A stretch of 64,000 nt of DNA from Prosthecobacter debontii. GTDB taxonomy: Bacteria; Verrucomicrobiota; Verrucomicrobiia; Verrucomicrobiales; Verrucomicrobiaceae. The DNA lies in contig CAMAQH010000001.1 of the NCBI GenBank assembly GCA_945860295.1, forward strand, positions 186,001-250,000, in the 5' to 3' direction. The notes under the pieces are model-generated. The model was not told where the DNA came from and searched no databases. It worked only from the letters and a program-made list of their open reading frames with translations. Shown piece after piece: positions 10,058 to 19,139 of this stretch (position 1 is its first letter; each line of letters starts with the position of its first letter). The position numbers and the translations under genes were made by a program.

Positions 10058-12091
10058 ATGTCACGCGCGTTCATCCTCTTGATTCTGCTGCTTTCTCAAG
10101 CCGCCGCCCAGAGTGTGCTCACCCGCGCCCTCGACATCCGCACGTTGCCGTATGAGCGCTCTTTGGAAAAGTTGCCCGTCGATCTCACCGCCACGGTCGG
10201 CTTTGTCGAAAGCGGCGGCACGGTGTTTGTTCAAGACGACAGCGCAGGCACGCATCTGCATTTCAAACCGCCGCGCAATGACCTTCGTGTCGGCGACCGC
10301 GTGCAGGTCAAAGGCATCACCATGGCCGGGCTTTACCTGCCCGGAGTCGAAGTCGTCGAACTACAAATCCTCGGCCACGAATCGCCTCCCGCTGCTGTCT
10401 CCGCCGCCTATGACGATCTCGCCTCAGGGCGCTTTCATTATCAACGAGTCGTCATCGAGGGCCTCGGCCGCACGCTGACGCCGCTGGATGAAAATCGCTC
10501 GCTGCTGCGCCTCGCCATGGGCAGTCGAGTGATCGAGGTGCGCGTCGATGCGCCGCTGGATGCCGCGCCGTCGCTTATTGATGCCCGGCTGCGTATCACC
10601 GCCCTCGCCGCCGGGGGCATCAATGACCGCCGCCAGCTCGTCTTTCCTTACCTCCGCGTCACGGATTGGAGTGATGCCGCCCTCACGCAAAGTACCGCCG
10701 CGCCGGACTCGCTGCCCGTCATCTCCGTCGCCGCGCTGCTGCGATTCGGTGCCGCCGACGAGCCACATCACCGCGCCCGCATTCGCGGCACCGTGCTCGC
10801 CGCCTTCACCGATGGCCGCGTCTTTCTGCGGGATGTCACGCCGCCACCGCCGCGCGAAACACCGAAGGACGAGCCACCCAAGCCGCCTCAATCGCCTTCA
10901 GTCGCCATTCGCCTCACCTCGCCAGTCGATCTGACCCCAGGCCATCTCGTCGAAATCACCGGCTTTCCCGTCATGACCGGCTTCAGCGCTTCGTTAGCTG
11001 ATTCACTCGTGCTTTCCACCGAACCTGCTGACGCCCCTACTGCCGAGTTGGTTTCTCTCAAGGAGTTTCAAAACGGCTCGCACGATGCCGATCTTGTCCA
11101 GCTCGCCGCACCCGCCATCTTGAACGACTTCTTCCGCACCAGCGATGGCTACGAGCTGCGCCTCACCTCCGGCGGCACTTCCATCCGCGCCTTTCTTCTT
11201 CAAAACACCGCCCCCAGTCTCCAGCTTGGCTCCGTCTGCCAGCTCACCGGCATCTGCCTCGTCGAGTCCGCCACCTCGGACAAAGGTTTCCGCTCCGAGC
11301 CCGACCGCGCCTCGCTCCTCCTGCGCTCCTCCGCTGACATCCGCACGCTCAGCACCGCGCCCTTTTGGAATGCCCGCCGACTCGTTTTCGCCATCGCCCT
11401 GCTCGGAGGGCTGGTGCTGCTCACCCTCATTTTGCTCACCCTCCAGCGCCGACAGATTACCCGTTTGGAAAGCAAAATCGCCCACCAGGCCACGCTCGAC
11501 GAGCGCCAGCGCATCGCCCGCGAGTTTCACGATACCCTGGAGCAAGAACTCACCGGCCTCTCCCTCCGGCTCGATGCCGCCAGCAGCCGACCGCTCGAGG
11601 AAAAAGCCCGCACCCTGCTCGAAACCAGCCGCAGCCTCGTCTCCCGAATTCAGAGCGAAGCCCGCAACCTCGTCTCAGACCTCCGCGAAACTGGGCACGC
11701 CACCACCTTGACCAAGGCCCTCCAACTCCTCGCATCCCGCGCCCCCGAGGGCATTGCCATCACGCTTGACCTCCACCCCATCGGCCCCATCCCGCCGCCC
11801 GTCACGCATCACCTCCGCATGATCGCTCAGGAAGCCATCACCAATGCCCTCAAACACGCCCACCCCACCCACATCACCCTCCACCTCTCCGCCACTCCAT
11901 CCCTCCTTACGCTCCGGATCACCGATGACGGCCAAGGCTTCGACCCCACCGCCCAAACCCACGGCCAACCCGGCCACTTCGGCTGCATCGGCATCCGCGA
12001 ACGAGCGAGGAAAGCCGGCTCTGAGGTGCGATGGGAGAGCGAGGTGGGGAAAGGCACGGCGGTGTGTGTCGAGCTACCGCTTGGGAAATGA
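10058..12091 (+). CDS. sensor histidine kinase, NarL/DegS type, with extracytoplasmic OB-like sensor
   Basis: 677 aa from ATG 10058; the preceding in-frame codons overlap the upstream gene. A signal peptide (FILLILLLSQAAAQ) leads into about 420 residues of exported sensor region made of beta-rich units of OB-fold appearance (e.g. 'RVGDRVQVKGITMAGLYLPGVEVV', 'RARIRGTVLAAFTDGRVFLRD', 'LTPGHLVEITGFP'). One transmembrane helix (LVFAIALLGGLVLLTLILLTL) is followed by a HisKA_3 dimerisation segment with the phospho-acceptor His near residue 491 in AREFHDTLEQEL, and a HATPase domain (N-box NALKHAHP, G-box DDGQGFDP). The LuxR-type regulator downstream is the evident partner. Confidence 0.88.
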   Translation: MSRAFILLILLLSQAAAQSVLTRALDIRTLPYERSLEKLPVDLTATVGFVESGGTVFVQDDSAGTHLHFKPPRNDLRVGDRVQVKGITMAGLYLPGVEVVELQILGHESPPAAVSAAYDDLASGRFHYQRVVIEGLGRTLTPLDENRSLLRLAMGSRVIEVRVDAPLDAAPSLIDARLRITALAAGGINDRRQLVFPYLRVTDWSDAALTQSTAAPDSLPVISVAALLRFGAADEPHHRARIRGTVLAAFTDGRVFLRDVTPPPPRETPKDEPPKPPQSPSVAIRLTSPVDLTPGHLVEITGFPVMTGFSASLADSLVLSTEPADAPTAELVSLKEFQNGSHDADLVQLAAPAILNDFFRTSDGYELRLTSGGTSIRAFLLQNTAPSLQLGSVCQLTGICLVESATSDKGFRSEPDRASLLLRSSADIRTLSTAPFWNARRLVFAIALLGGLVLLTLILLTLQRRQITRLESKIAHQATLDERQRIAREFHDTLEQELTGLSLRLDAASSRPLEEKARTLLETSRSLVSRIQSEARNLVSDLRETGHATTLTKALQLLASRAPEGIAITLDLHPIGPIPPPVTHHLRMIAQEAITNALKHAHPTHITLHLSATPSLLTLRITDDGQGFDPTAQTHGQPGHFGCIGIRERARKAGSEVRWESEVGKGTAVCVELPLGK

Positions 12092-12106
12092 TGAAGGCCG
12101 AATTTC

Positions 12107-12155
12107 GGAATGCCAAACGAATGTCGAATGAGCAATGACGAACGTCTGAGCAATG
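12107..12155. repeat. degenerate 7-bp-period tandem array
   Basis: In the 230-bp gap between the sensor kinase and its regulator, successive heptamers ATGTCGA, ATGAGCA, ATGACGA, ACGTCTG (12121-12148) share a 7-bp phase, and a less regular GAATTTC/GGAATGC run precedes them. Similar period-7 arrays, with different consensus, occur at 17358, 23056 and 49846. Confidence 0.45.
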
Positions 12156-12321
12156 GCAACCCCACTAGCGGGAGCCAGTGTTGAACGCGGGGTTGGGGTG
12201 GTAGTTACGTGGAAACATCGAGAACAGAGTGTCTAGTGGGGGTTGTCCATCCGCGCTTGTTCTGCTTGGCTTCGTCCTCCCAGCGGTTCCAGTAGCTGTG
12301 TTGCTCGCGCCCTTACTTCCC

Positions 12322-12936
12322 ATGATCACTCTCCTCCTCATCGACGATCACTTTGTCGTCCGTAGCGGCCTCGTGGCCTCGTTGGAGCTTGAGGACGATT
12401 TGAAAGTCATCGGCGAATCAGATCGAGGTGAAGATGCAGCATCTCTGTTCGCCCAGAATAAGCCCGACGTCGTCCTCATGGATATCCAGCTCCCAGGCAT
12501 CAGCGGCATCGACGCCACCGCCGCGCTGTTGCGGGAGCATCCTGCCGCCCGCGTGCTCATTTTCTCCACCTTCGCCCGCGATGATGAAATCCAGGCCGCG
12601 CTGAAGGCAGGAGCGCTTGGTTACCTGCAGAAATCCTCTTCACGCAACGATCTCCTCACTGCCATTCGCACCGTCGCCAGAGGCGAGTGCAGTTTGCCAG
12701 CCGAAATCGCTCAGCGCCTCAAAGACCGTCTCGCTGAACCCGAGATCACCCCGCGTGAGCGTGAGATTCTGGCACTCGTCGCCCAAGGCAATGCCAACAA
12801 GGAAATCGCCGTCACGCTCGGCATCGGAGAGGACACCGTGAAGCAACACGTCAGTCGCATCTTGATGAAGTTCAAAGTCAACGACCGCGCTCAGGCGACG
12901 GCGGAGGCGATTCGACGAGGCTTGGTCAAGGTGTGA
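12322..12936 (+). CDS. LuxR/NarL-family response regulator
   Basis: 204 aa from ATG 12322; the earlier in-frame start at 12229 would add a non-homologous hydrophobic stretch. The REC domain (about 1-120) has acidic pair Asp8-Asp9, phospho-acceptor Asp54 in VVLMDIQLPG and conserved Lys in LGYLQKSS. The C-terminal LuxR helix-turn-helix is clear (TPREREILALVAQGNANKEIA, then DTVKQHVSRILMKF). It follows the HisKA_3-type kinase and is the expected cognate regulator. The 230-bp gap between the two means it may have its own promoter. The stop overlaps the convergent PIN gene by about 11 bp. Confidence 0.93.
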   Translation: MITLLLIDDHFVVRSGLVASLELEDDLKVIGESDRGEDAASLFAQNKPDVVLMDIQLPGISGIDATAALLREHPAARVLIFSTFARDDEIQAALKAGALGYLQKSSSRNDLLTAIRTVARGECSLPAEIAQRLKDRLAEPEITPREREILALVAQGNANKEIAVTLGIGEDTVKQHVSRILMKFKVNDRAQATAEAIRRGLVKV

Positions 12937-13324
12937 CAGTCGTCTCCACCGCAAGTAGCTTCAGCCCATAGGGAACGAACTTTTCAAAGTCGTCTATGTT
13001 TCGTGTCGCCACGCGCACATCACGCGTCATCGCGCAGGCAGCGATCATGCAGTCCGCGTGAGAGCCGCGTTTGCGGCTGGTATAATGAAACAAACGTGAA
13101 GCCTGCTCCGCCTCCTTCGCGGTGAAATCGAGGATACGGCCCTCGACGATGGCCTGCACAGCGTCCTTTTGCTGTTTGGTGTGCGGCCCATTCAAAAACT
13201 CCGACCAGGCGATGGCGGATACCGCCAGTTTCTCACCCAACTCCAGCCACTGGCGGATCACCGCGATGTGCGGCGATCCGATGGTGACGAGGTCGATGAG
13301 AAGATTGGTGTCCAGGTGAATCAT
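12926..13324 (-). CDS. PIN-domain ribonuclease, VapC-like toxin
   Basis: 132 aa. The PIN acidic residues are present: Asp5 in HLDTNLLIDL, Glu42 in AWSEFLNG, Asp91 in HADCMIAA and Asp111/Asp112 in NIDDFEKF, so the Mg-dependent RNase site looks intact. I use ATG 13324 because it overlaps the upstream antitoxin stop as ATGA; another in-frame ATG lies at 13333. Arrangement (small DNA-binding-like protein, then PIN protein, overlapping) is that of a type II VapBC toxin-antitoxin pair. RNA target unknown. Confidence 0.85.
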   Translation of the reverse strand: MIHLDTNLLIDLVTIGSPHIAVIRQWLELGEKLAVSAIAWSEFLNGPHTKQQKDAVQAIVEGRILDFTAKEAEQASRLFHYTSRKRGSHADCMIAACAMTRDVRVATRNIDDFEKFVPYGLKLLAVETTVTP

Positions 13325-13602
13325 ACTTCCCACCAGTAGCGTTTGGCCTCGCGCTCGGCCTGCACCTCTTCACGGAAGGCCTCGGCCTCTTGCACGGTGA
13401 GACCGCCGCCATTTTGCAGCCAATCGAGAGCTTTCAGTGGTTTAGGGCATTGGTCTTTCATGTCTTCTTCCTCCTTGATGCGACGCACCGCCCTGCGCAT
13501 GACCTCAGCCTTTGGGATACGCCATTTCTGCGCGAGCAGATCAAGGGCGCTGAGTGTGAACTGATCCAAAGCCATGCTGGTTCGGGTGAGTGTGTATGCC
13601 AT
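13321..13602 (-). CDS. putative VapB-like antitoxin (ribbon-helix-helix type)
   Basis: 93 aa from ATG 13602 (84 aa from ATG 13575). The middle reads as a ribbon-helix-helix: MALDQFTLSALDLLAQKW, then IPKAEVMRRAVRRIKEEE, where the 'L..LA...RIPKAEVMRRAV' pattern is typical of CopG/Arc-like antitoxins. The acidic and Trp-rich C-terminus is the likely toxin-binding tail. The frame is open much further upstream (to 14022), but that part runs antisense through the next gene and is not credible. Translationally coupled to the PIN toxin through an ATGA overlap. Confidence 0.72.
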   Translation of the reverse strand: MAYTLTRTSMALDQFTLSALDLLAQKWRIPKAEVMRRAVRRIKEEEDMKDQCPKPLKALDWLQNGGGLTVQEAEAFREEVQAEREAKRYWWEV

Positions 13603-13711
13603 GTGGTAACGAGTTATGCCTATACCACCCTTCATCAAGTGTTTTTTCGACCCCACTAAAGTGGGGTGACCTGGGTGCTGAAAGACGTCCGATTCAGCCG
13701 TTAGTATTATT

Positions 13712-16700
13712 ATGCAGTCGCGATTTCTTTCTGTCCTTCTAGTCCTTGCCGTCCTCCCAGCCATCGCGCAAAACGACAGCGCTGGCAACGATGTCTCGGA
13801 CAAGCCGAAGCTCACGCCGGACATGCAATGGCGCTTTGATGACTCCAAGGAGATCGGGCCGCGTGCGCCGATATATCCTGGCTTTCCTGGAACCAACACG
13901 GCCATGCTTTTCACCGGCGATGGCAAGAAGTCCGTCGTCGAGATGAAGGACAGCGAGGCTCTGCGTTTTGGACTCAATGACACGATCACTCTCGAAGCTT
14001 GGGTCAAGACGGCGGGCATCACCGGTGCGCCTTATATCATCGGTAAGGGCCGACTCGGCACCAAGAAGTTCGGCGTGAACAATCAAAACTACGCGCTGCG
14101 TCTCCAAGCAGGCAAAAGCGGTGCGCAGATCGGCTTCCTTTTCGCTAGTGCAAATGTACCTGGCGGCGAGAAGGGCGACTGGCATCGCTGGTGGTCGAAA
14201 GCGACCGTGCCCAACGCAGGCTGGCACCACATCGCCGTCACTTACACTTTTGGTAAATCGAAGAGTATCAAGGGCTACATCGACGGTCTGGAAACCGATG
14301 GTGATTGGGACATCGGTGGTGCTACGGATCGCGCACCTGTGACTGATGGCGATGCGCTCCTGATCGGCTCCGGCTCCACTCGTGCTGCCACACACTCCTT
14401 TCATGGCTGGCTCGACGATGTGGCCATCTATCGCGGCCCCGTTGACCTTGACACGCTGAAATCGCGCTATCGCTTCGTACCTCCCGCACCGCCGATTGCG
14501 ACAAAAGACGTGCCCGCAGGCCGGGTGCTCGTGCAGCTCGCCGAACAAGGCATGCCTGATGCGAGCGCTTGGCCCAGCGAACCGCCAAAGGTCGCCGAGA
14601 CTTACACGGAAGACGTCTTCGGCTTCCTCGACGTTCCGCAGAAATATGTCGATACCGGCGTGCGCGGTGAGCGTCATGTGCCCTTCCTGCTGCGTGCCGC
14701 CGCGAGCATCACCTTCCCCAAAGGCAAACATCGCGTGCTTCTGCGTGCTCGTGGTGCCAGCAATCTTTACCTCGACGGCAAAACGATCCTTAACACACCT
14801 TTACCGCCGAATGACAGCGACGGTCATCATCTCGTCGCCGATCAAAAAGACTACCTCGACCTCGGTCCCGACTTTCGCTTTGTGCCACCCGGCAATCGCG
14901 AATCGTGGTGTGAGATCGTCGGCACTGGCAAGCCGCAATTCATCGTGCTGGAGACGCTCGTCGGCAGCTACGCAGGGAAAGCCGTCCGCCGTCCTGAACT
15001 TGGTGAAACCGTGGTCGCTTGGTTACCTGAGGGCAGCGAGTCGTGGAAACTGCTAACGTCAGGCAAACGCGAAGTGCCTTACACCGACGCTGGTTGGGCC
15101 GCGTATGAAGCCGAGCGCATCGCGCATTACGATCAGGTGAATGCCAAAGCCCGTGCCGCCATGCGCGCCCAGTTTGACGGCTACTGGTCAAAGCGTCGCG
15201 GTGACGCCAAGCAGTGGCTCGCGAAGTCCGAGGAAGTCAAAGTTCCCGAGCTGCCCAAAGGCTTCCCCAAAGGCAACGCCATCGACAACTTCATCGCCGC
15301 GAAGATCGCCACCGTTTCCGATCAAGCCGCGCACAAAGGCAGCGTCGACTTCTTCAAAGATATACATCCCTTGTTCGAGACCAAATGCATCGAATGCCAT
15401 CGCGGAACCAAGGCCAAAGGCGGCCTGAAGCTCGACGCGCTCGCCGATGCCCTCAAAGGCGGCGAATCCGACGGCGCAGCCATTGAGCCTGGCAAACCAA
15501 AGCACAGCGCCCTGCTCACGCGCATCCTTTCCGACGATGAAGACGACATGATGCCGCCCAAAGGCGATCGCTTGAGCAAAGATCAGGTCTCGCTGCTAAC
15601 AAAATGGATCGAAGAAGGCGCGAACTGGCCCGAGATCAAAGCCGATCACCTCACGCTCACGCCAATCACCGACGACCTTACCTTCCTACGCCGCGTCACG
15701 CTCGACACGATCGGCGTCGTGCCACCGCTCGAAGAAATTGCCGCCTTCCAGAAGAATCCTGATCGCGCAGCGTTGATCGACAAGCTCCTCGCCGACCCAC
15801 GCTGGGCCGATCATTGGATGGGTTACTGGCAGGACGTGCTGGCGGAGAATCCAAATATCCTCAACCCCACACTCAACAACACCGGGCCCTTCCGCTGGTG
15901 GCTTTACGAGTCGCTCAGGGACAATAAGCCGATGGATTTCTTCGTCACCGAACTGCTGCGCCAAAAAGGCAGCGAACGTCTCGGCGGCCCTGCTGGCTTT
16001 GGCACGGCATCACAAAACGACGTGCCGATGGCTGCGAAAGGCACCATCGTCAGTGCCGCGTTTCTTGGTGTCGAAATGAAGTGCGCTCGCTGCCATGACT
16101 CACCCACGAACAAGTCGATGCAGGAAGATCTCTTCCAACTCGCCGCCATGCTCGGCAGCAAAGAAGTCGAGCTACCACTGACGAGCACCGTCTCAATGGA
16201 CAAGATCATTGCCGCTGGCCGCAAGCCCTTGATCCAAGTCACCCTCAAACCCGGCACCAAAGTGCAGCCGAAATGGCCTTTCGCCGAGTTCTGTGATGAA
16301 GCCGCTGCCTCCCTCGCCAGCGATCCAAAAGACACACGGGACCAACTCGCCACCATGATCACCGCGCCGCAGAACGAGCGCTTTGCGCAAGTCATGGCCA
16401 ACCGCATCTGGTCCCGCTTCATGGGCCGCGGCATCGTCGATCCCGTCGATGACTGGGAGAAAGGCAAGGCCACGCATCCCGAGCTGCTGAAGTGGCTTGG
16501 CCGCGAATTCGTGCGTGGCGGTTACGACATGAAAAAGCTCGCCCGCATCATTCTCACCTCGAACGCTTATCAGCGTGCCACTGATTCCACGCTGAAGGAA
16601 ACCAGCCCGCTTTACACCAGCCCCGCACCGCGTCGCCTCTATGCCGAGCAGATCGTGGACAGCCTCTTCGCCGCCACTGGCAAACCTTTCCGCACGGAAG

Positions 16701-17353
16701 AAGTCTGCCTCGACATCGACAACACCCGCGACCTCAAAAACGCTATCCATCTTGGTAAACCGCGCCGCAGTTGGATGCTCACGAGCACTAGTAACGAGCG
16801 CGACCGCCCCAGCCTCAACCTCCCGCGCATCCAGGCCGTCACCGACGTTCTCGGCGCTTTTGGTTGGCGCGGATCACGCCAAGATCCCACCAGCAAACGC
16901 GACTCCGACCCGAACGTCCTCCAACCCGCCATCCTCAGCAACGGCACTGTCGGCATCTGGCTCACTCGTTTGAGCGATGATCACGGCGTCACCCAGCTCG
17001 CCTTAAAGAAGCAGCCCGTGGATCAATTCATCGATCAACTCTTCCTCAAACTCCTCACCCGCCACCCCAGCGCTGAAGAACGCGAGCTCTACACCAAGCA
17101 TCTCAGCGAAGGCTACGAGTCACGCATCAACACCGCGCAGACCTCCGAGATTAAACCTACCCGCACACGCACTCCGTATGTCAGTTGGTCCAACCACCTC
17201 GACGCCGAAGCCACCAACGTCCGCATGGCCCAAGAAGCCGCCGCCCGCACCGGCGACAAGCCCACCGACCGCCTCAACGCCGACTGGCGCCAACGCCTCG
17301 AAGACATCCTCTGGGCCATGTTGAATGCTCCCGAGTGGGCGTTTAGTCCTTAG
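13712..17353 (+). CDS. LamG-like, PSCyt1, DUF1549 (PSCyt2) and DUF1553 (PSD1) domain protein
   Basis: 1213 aa exported protein with signal peptide (MQSRFLSVLLVLAVLPAIAQ). Domain order: a concanavalin-like LamG module (about 75-255, 'LEAWVKTAGI' to 'HGWLDDVAIYRG'), a linker region, a cytochrome-like PSCyt1 domain with haem motif CIECH at residues 559-563, DUF1549 (about 650-850, with a second motif CARCH at 791-795) and DUF1553 (about 890-1213, 'ANRIWSRFMGRGIVDPVDDW'). These multidomain proteins are characteristic of Planctomycetota and Verrucomicrobiota and have no settled function; haem attachment at the CxxCH motifs is likely. It is followed 48 bp later by a DUF1501 gene, its usual partner. 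Confidence 0.9.
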   Translation: MQSRFLSVLLVLAVLPAIAQNDSAGNDVSDKPKLTPDMQWRFDDSKEIGPRAPIYPGFPGTNTAMLFTGDGKKSVVEMKDSEALRFGLNDTITLEAWVKTAGITGAPYIIGKGRLGTKKFGVNNQNYALRLQAGKSGAQIGFLFASANVPGGEKGDWHRWWSKATVPNAGWHHIAVTYTFGKSKSIKGYIDGLETDGDWDIGGATDRAPVTDGDALLIGSGSTRAATHSFHGWLDDVAIYRGPVDLDTLKSRYRFVPPAPPIATKDVPAGRVLVQLAEQGMPDASAWPSEPPKVAETYTEDVFGFLDVPQKYVDTGVRGERHVPFLLRAAASITFPKGKHRVLLRARGASNLYLDGKTILNTPLPPNDSDGHHLVADQKDYLDLGPDFRFVPPGNRESWCEIVGTGKPQFIVLETLVGSYAGKAVRRPELGETVVAWLPEGSESWKLLTSGKREVPYTDAGWAAYEAERIAHYDQVNAKARAAMRAQFDGYWSKRRGDAKQWLAKSEEVKVPELPKGFPKGNAIDNFIAAKIATVSDQAAHKGSVDFFKDIHPLFETKCIECHRGTKAKGGLKLDALADALKGGESDGAAIEPGKPKHSALLTRILSDDEDDMMPPKGDRLSKDQVSLLTKWIEEGANWPEIKADHLTLTPITDDLTFLRRVTLDTIGVVPPLEEIAAFQKNPDRAALIDKLLADPRWADHWMGYWQDVLAENPNILNPTLNNTGPFRWWLYESLRDNKPMDFFVTELLRQKGSERLGGPAGFGTASQNDVPMAAKGTIVSAAFLGVEMKCARCHDSPTNKSMQEDLFQLAAMLGSKEVELPLTSTVSMDKIIAAGRKPLIQVTLKPGTKVQPKWPFAEFCDEAAASLASDPKDTRDQLATMITAPQNERFAQVMANRIWSRFMGRGIVDPVDDWEKGKATHPELLKWLGREFVRGGYDMKKLARIILTSNAYQRATDSTLKETSPLYTSPAPRRLYAEQIVDSLFAATGKPFRTEEVCLDIDNTRDLKNAIHLGKPRRSWMLTSTSNERDRPSLNLPRIQAVTDVLGAFGWRGSRQDPTSKRDSDPNVLQPAILSNGTVGIWLTRLSDDHGVTQLALKKQPVDQFIDQLFLKLLTRHPSAEERELYTKHLSEGYESRINTAQTSEIKPTRTRTPYVSWSNHLDAEATNVRMAQEAAARTGDKPTDRLNADWRQRLEDILWAMLNAPEWAFSP

Positions 17354-17357
17354 TGGC

Positions 17358-17392
17358 AAGAACTTGAAACTTCAAACCTGTAACCTGAAACT
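17358..17392 (+). repeat. degenerate 7-bp tandem array before DUF1501 start
   Basis: Five consecutive heptamers, AAGAACT TGAAACT TCAAACC TGTAACC TGAAACT, fill most of the 48-bp gap between the two paired genes and end 9 bp before the ATG at 17402. The unit keeps AAC at positions 4-6. No ribosome binding site is evident in the gap. Confidence 0.6.
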
Positions 17393-17401
17393 TTACCGAT
17401 C

Positions 17402-18667
17402 ATGAAACGCCGTTCCTTTATCACGTCCGCTGCCGCTTTCGGCGCTGCGCCGCTGTTTGCTAATAACACGCCTATCCACACGCCGAAGGGCAAGGCGGAG
17501 CATTGCATCTTCATCTGGCTCGGTGGCGGCATGGCGCAGATCGACACTTTTGACCCTAAGAAGCTCGGCGATAATATGGGCAAGCCGCAGAAGGCGGGCT
17601 CGCTCTACAAGGCCATCGACACCACGGTCAAGGGCGTGCAGGTGACTGAGCATCTGAGCCAGACGGCGAAGGTCATGGAACATGTCACGGTAATGCGCAC
17701 GGTGAACCATCACGTCATCGACGAACACGCCTTCGCGACCAACATCGTCCACACGGGGCGCATGATCTCGGGGAACGTGGTGTATCCAAGCATCGGCTCC
17801 ATCATCGCCAATCAGCGTGGTGCCGCGAGTGCTGATGTGCCGGCATATATGTTGATCGGTTACCCGAATGTGAGTCGTGGCCCAGGGTTCCTCGGTGCTA
17901 GGAGTGGCTACGTTTATCTCACCGACACCAACACGGGGCCATCGGGCTTCACCCGGCCTGAATATGTGGACGAAAAGCGCGCGGAGATTCGTCATCAACT
18001 GCTGAAGCCGCTGATGGCACGCACTGCTAAAGGCTCTTCCGCCGCAGACTATGAATTGGCCCAACAAGAAGCGCTGCGTCTCGCTGGACCGAAGTTCATG
18101 CGCCACTTCAATCTCAAGGAAGAGCCTGACACGCTGCGTAACGAATATGGCGGCGAGTTTGGTCAGCGCTGCCTGCTTTCTCGTCGTCTCGTGCAGGCCG
18201 GCGTGCGATTCATCGAAGTCTCGCACAACCTCAACTTCATGAACGGCACAGGTTGGGACATCCACAACGAAGGCTACAAGAACCAGCACCTCCTCATCCA
18301 AGAACTCGACACCGCACTTGCTGCCCTCATTCGCGACCTGAAAGACAAAAAGCTCCTCGACAAGACTCTCATCGTCGTTGGCACAGAGTTCGGTCGCCCA
18401 CCTGAGTTCGACGGACGCGGCGGACGCGGACATCAAGGCACCGCCTTCTCGATGGTGTTAGCTGGTGGTGGCTTGAATCACTGCGGCGCTTATGGTGTCA
18501 CGGATGAACTCGCGAAGAAGCCAGTGGAGAACCCTGTGCCGCTCGTTGATTTTCACGCCACAATACACGCCGCGATGGGCATTGATCCAAGCAAGGAACT
18601 CATGGACGGCACGCGCCCTGTGCCGATCACCGATGGCGGTAAGGCGGTGGCGGCTTTGTTTGGCTGA
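17402..18667 (+). CDS. DUF1501 family protein, partner of the upstream DUF1553 protein
   Basis: 421 aa. A short Tat-like signal starts at residue 2 ([16 protein letters not shown]). Family blocks: '[19 protein letters not shown]' near 35-53, '[19 protein letters not shown]', and '[12 protein letters not shown]' followed by '[16 protein letters not shown]' near the end. The gene forms an adjacent pair with the LamG/DUF1553 gene, the standard arrangement for these families, and is presumably co-exported with it. A strong hairpin follows the stop. Confidence 0.9.
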   Translation: MKRRSFITSAAAFGAAPLFANNTPIHTPKGKAEHCIFIWLGGGMAQIDTFDPKKLGDNMGKPQKAGSLYKAIDTTVKGVQVTEHLSQTAKVMEHVTVMRTVNHHVIDEHAFATNIVHTGRMISGNVVYPSIGSIIANQRGAASADVPAYMLIGYPNVSRGPGFLGARSGYVYLTDTNTGPSGFTRPEYVDEKRAEIRHQLLKPLMARTAKGSSAADYELAQQEALRLAGPKFMRHFNLKEEPDTLRNEYGGEFGQRCLLSRRLVQAGVRFIEVSHNLNFMNGTGWDIHNEGYKNQHLLIQELDTALAALIRDLKDKKLLDKTLIVVGTEFGRPPEFDGRGGRGHQGTAFSMVLAGGGLNHCGAYGVTDELAKKPVENPVPLVDFHATIHAAMGIDPSKELMDGTRPVPITDGGKAVAALFG

Positions 18668-18682
18668 TTCAGGTAGAGAATA

Positions 18683-18704
18683 CCGTGCCACTTTTATGGC
18701 ACGG
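18683..18704 (+). terminator. intrinsic-terminator-like hairpin after DUF1501 gene
   Basis: Perfect 8-bp stem CCGTGCCA / TGGCACGG with a 6-nt loop, 15 bp after the DUF1501 stop, followed by GATTTTGAG. The short T-run makes it a plausible rho-independent terminator for the two-gene operon. Confidence 0.6.
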
Positions 18705-18789
18705 GATTTTGAGAATGGTGAAGGCTGCGTTAACGGGATGACCTCAAACGCTGGATTGAAAGTGCTGCCAGTGAACTGGCAGCGCAGCT

Positions 18790-18976
18790 TCACAGTCGCA
18801 CCGTCGCACCGTCGCGGTAGAACACTCTGGTGAATGCGCGAAGCTTGCCTGCTTGATCCAGAATGCTGCCGGTGACGAGGCCGTTGGCTTTGTTCAAAGT
18901 CACCACGGGCTTGGAGGGTTCCCACCAGCACAAGAGCCAACAGGCTGAGGTGTGTTTTCGTGGTCTGTGTTTTCAT
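18790..18976 (-). pseudogene. remnant of a secreted protein gene (signal peptide joined to a C-terminal piece)
   Basis: On the minus strand ATG 18976 begins a convincing signal peptide (MKTQTTKTHLSLLALVLVGT) which runs after about 26 codons into a different frame reading VVTLNKANGLVTGSILDQAG, KLRAFTRVFYRDG and a TGA at 18790. The second part resembles the repeated 'ATGLVTGSF' beta units of large verrucomicrobial secreted proteins. A signal peptide abutting such a unit after one frame change suggests internal deletion plus frameshift of a once larger gene. Exact family not identified. Confidence 0.4.
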
Positions 18977-19139
18977 AAGATGGATAAGGTCGTTGCTCGA
19001 GGGAGCAGCGTTGTGCCACCAAGCCACTTGCAAAACCCTGAATTTACCGGGACTTGCGATGGATGGTTGATATAAGAAAAGCAGCGCTCATTGAAGGAAT
19101 GGGAGAGCTTTCGGCCAAAGAGAAACGCTTTTGCAAGAC

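Noticed and set aside
10424-10891. Long minus-strand open frame opposite the sensor kinase
   Set aside because: Composition is that of an antisense reading of a GC-rich gene; the plus strand encodes a complete kinase with all motifs.
13603-14022. Upstream extension of the antitoxin frame
   Set aside because: It is antisense to the well-supported LamG/DUF1553 gene and has no similarity to antitoxins; the start at 13602 gives a normal size.
18794-18817. Period-8 tandem AGTCGCAC CGTCGCAC CGTCGCGG
   Set aside because: Only three units and inside the decayed coding remnant; probably chance.
18458-19033. 191-codon minus-strand frame read as one intact gene
   Set aside because: Most of it is antisense to the end of the DUF1501 gene; only the signal peptide at 18976 and a piece in another frame look real, so I call a remnant.
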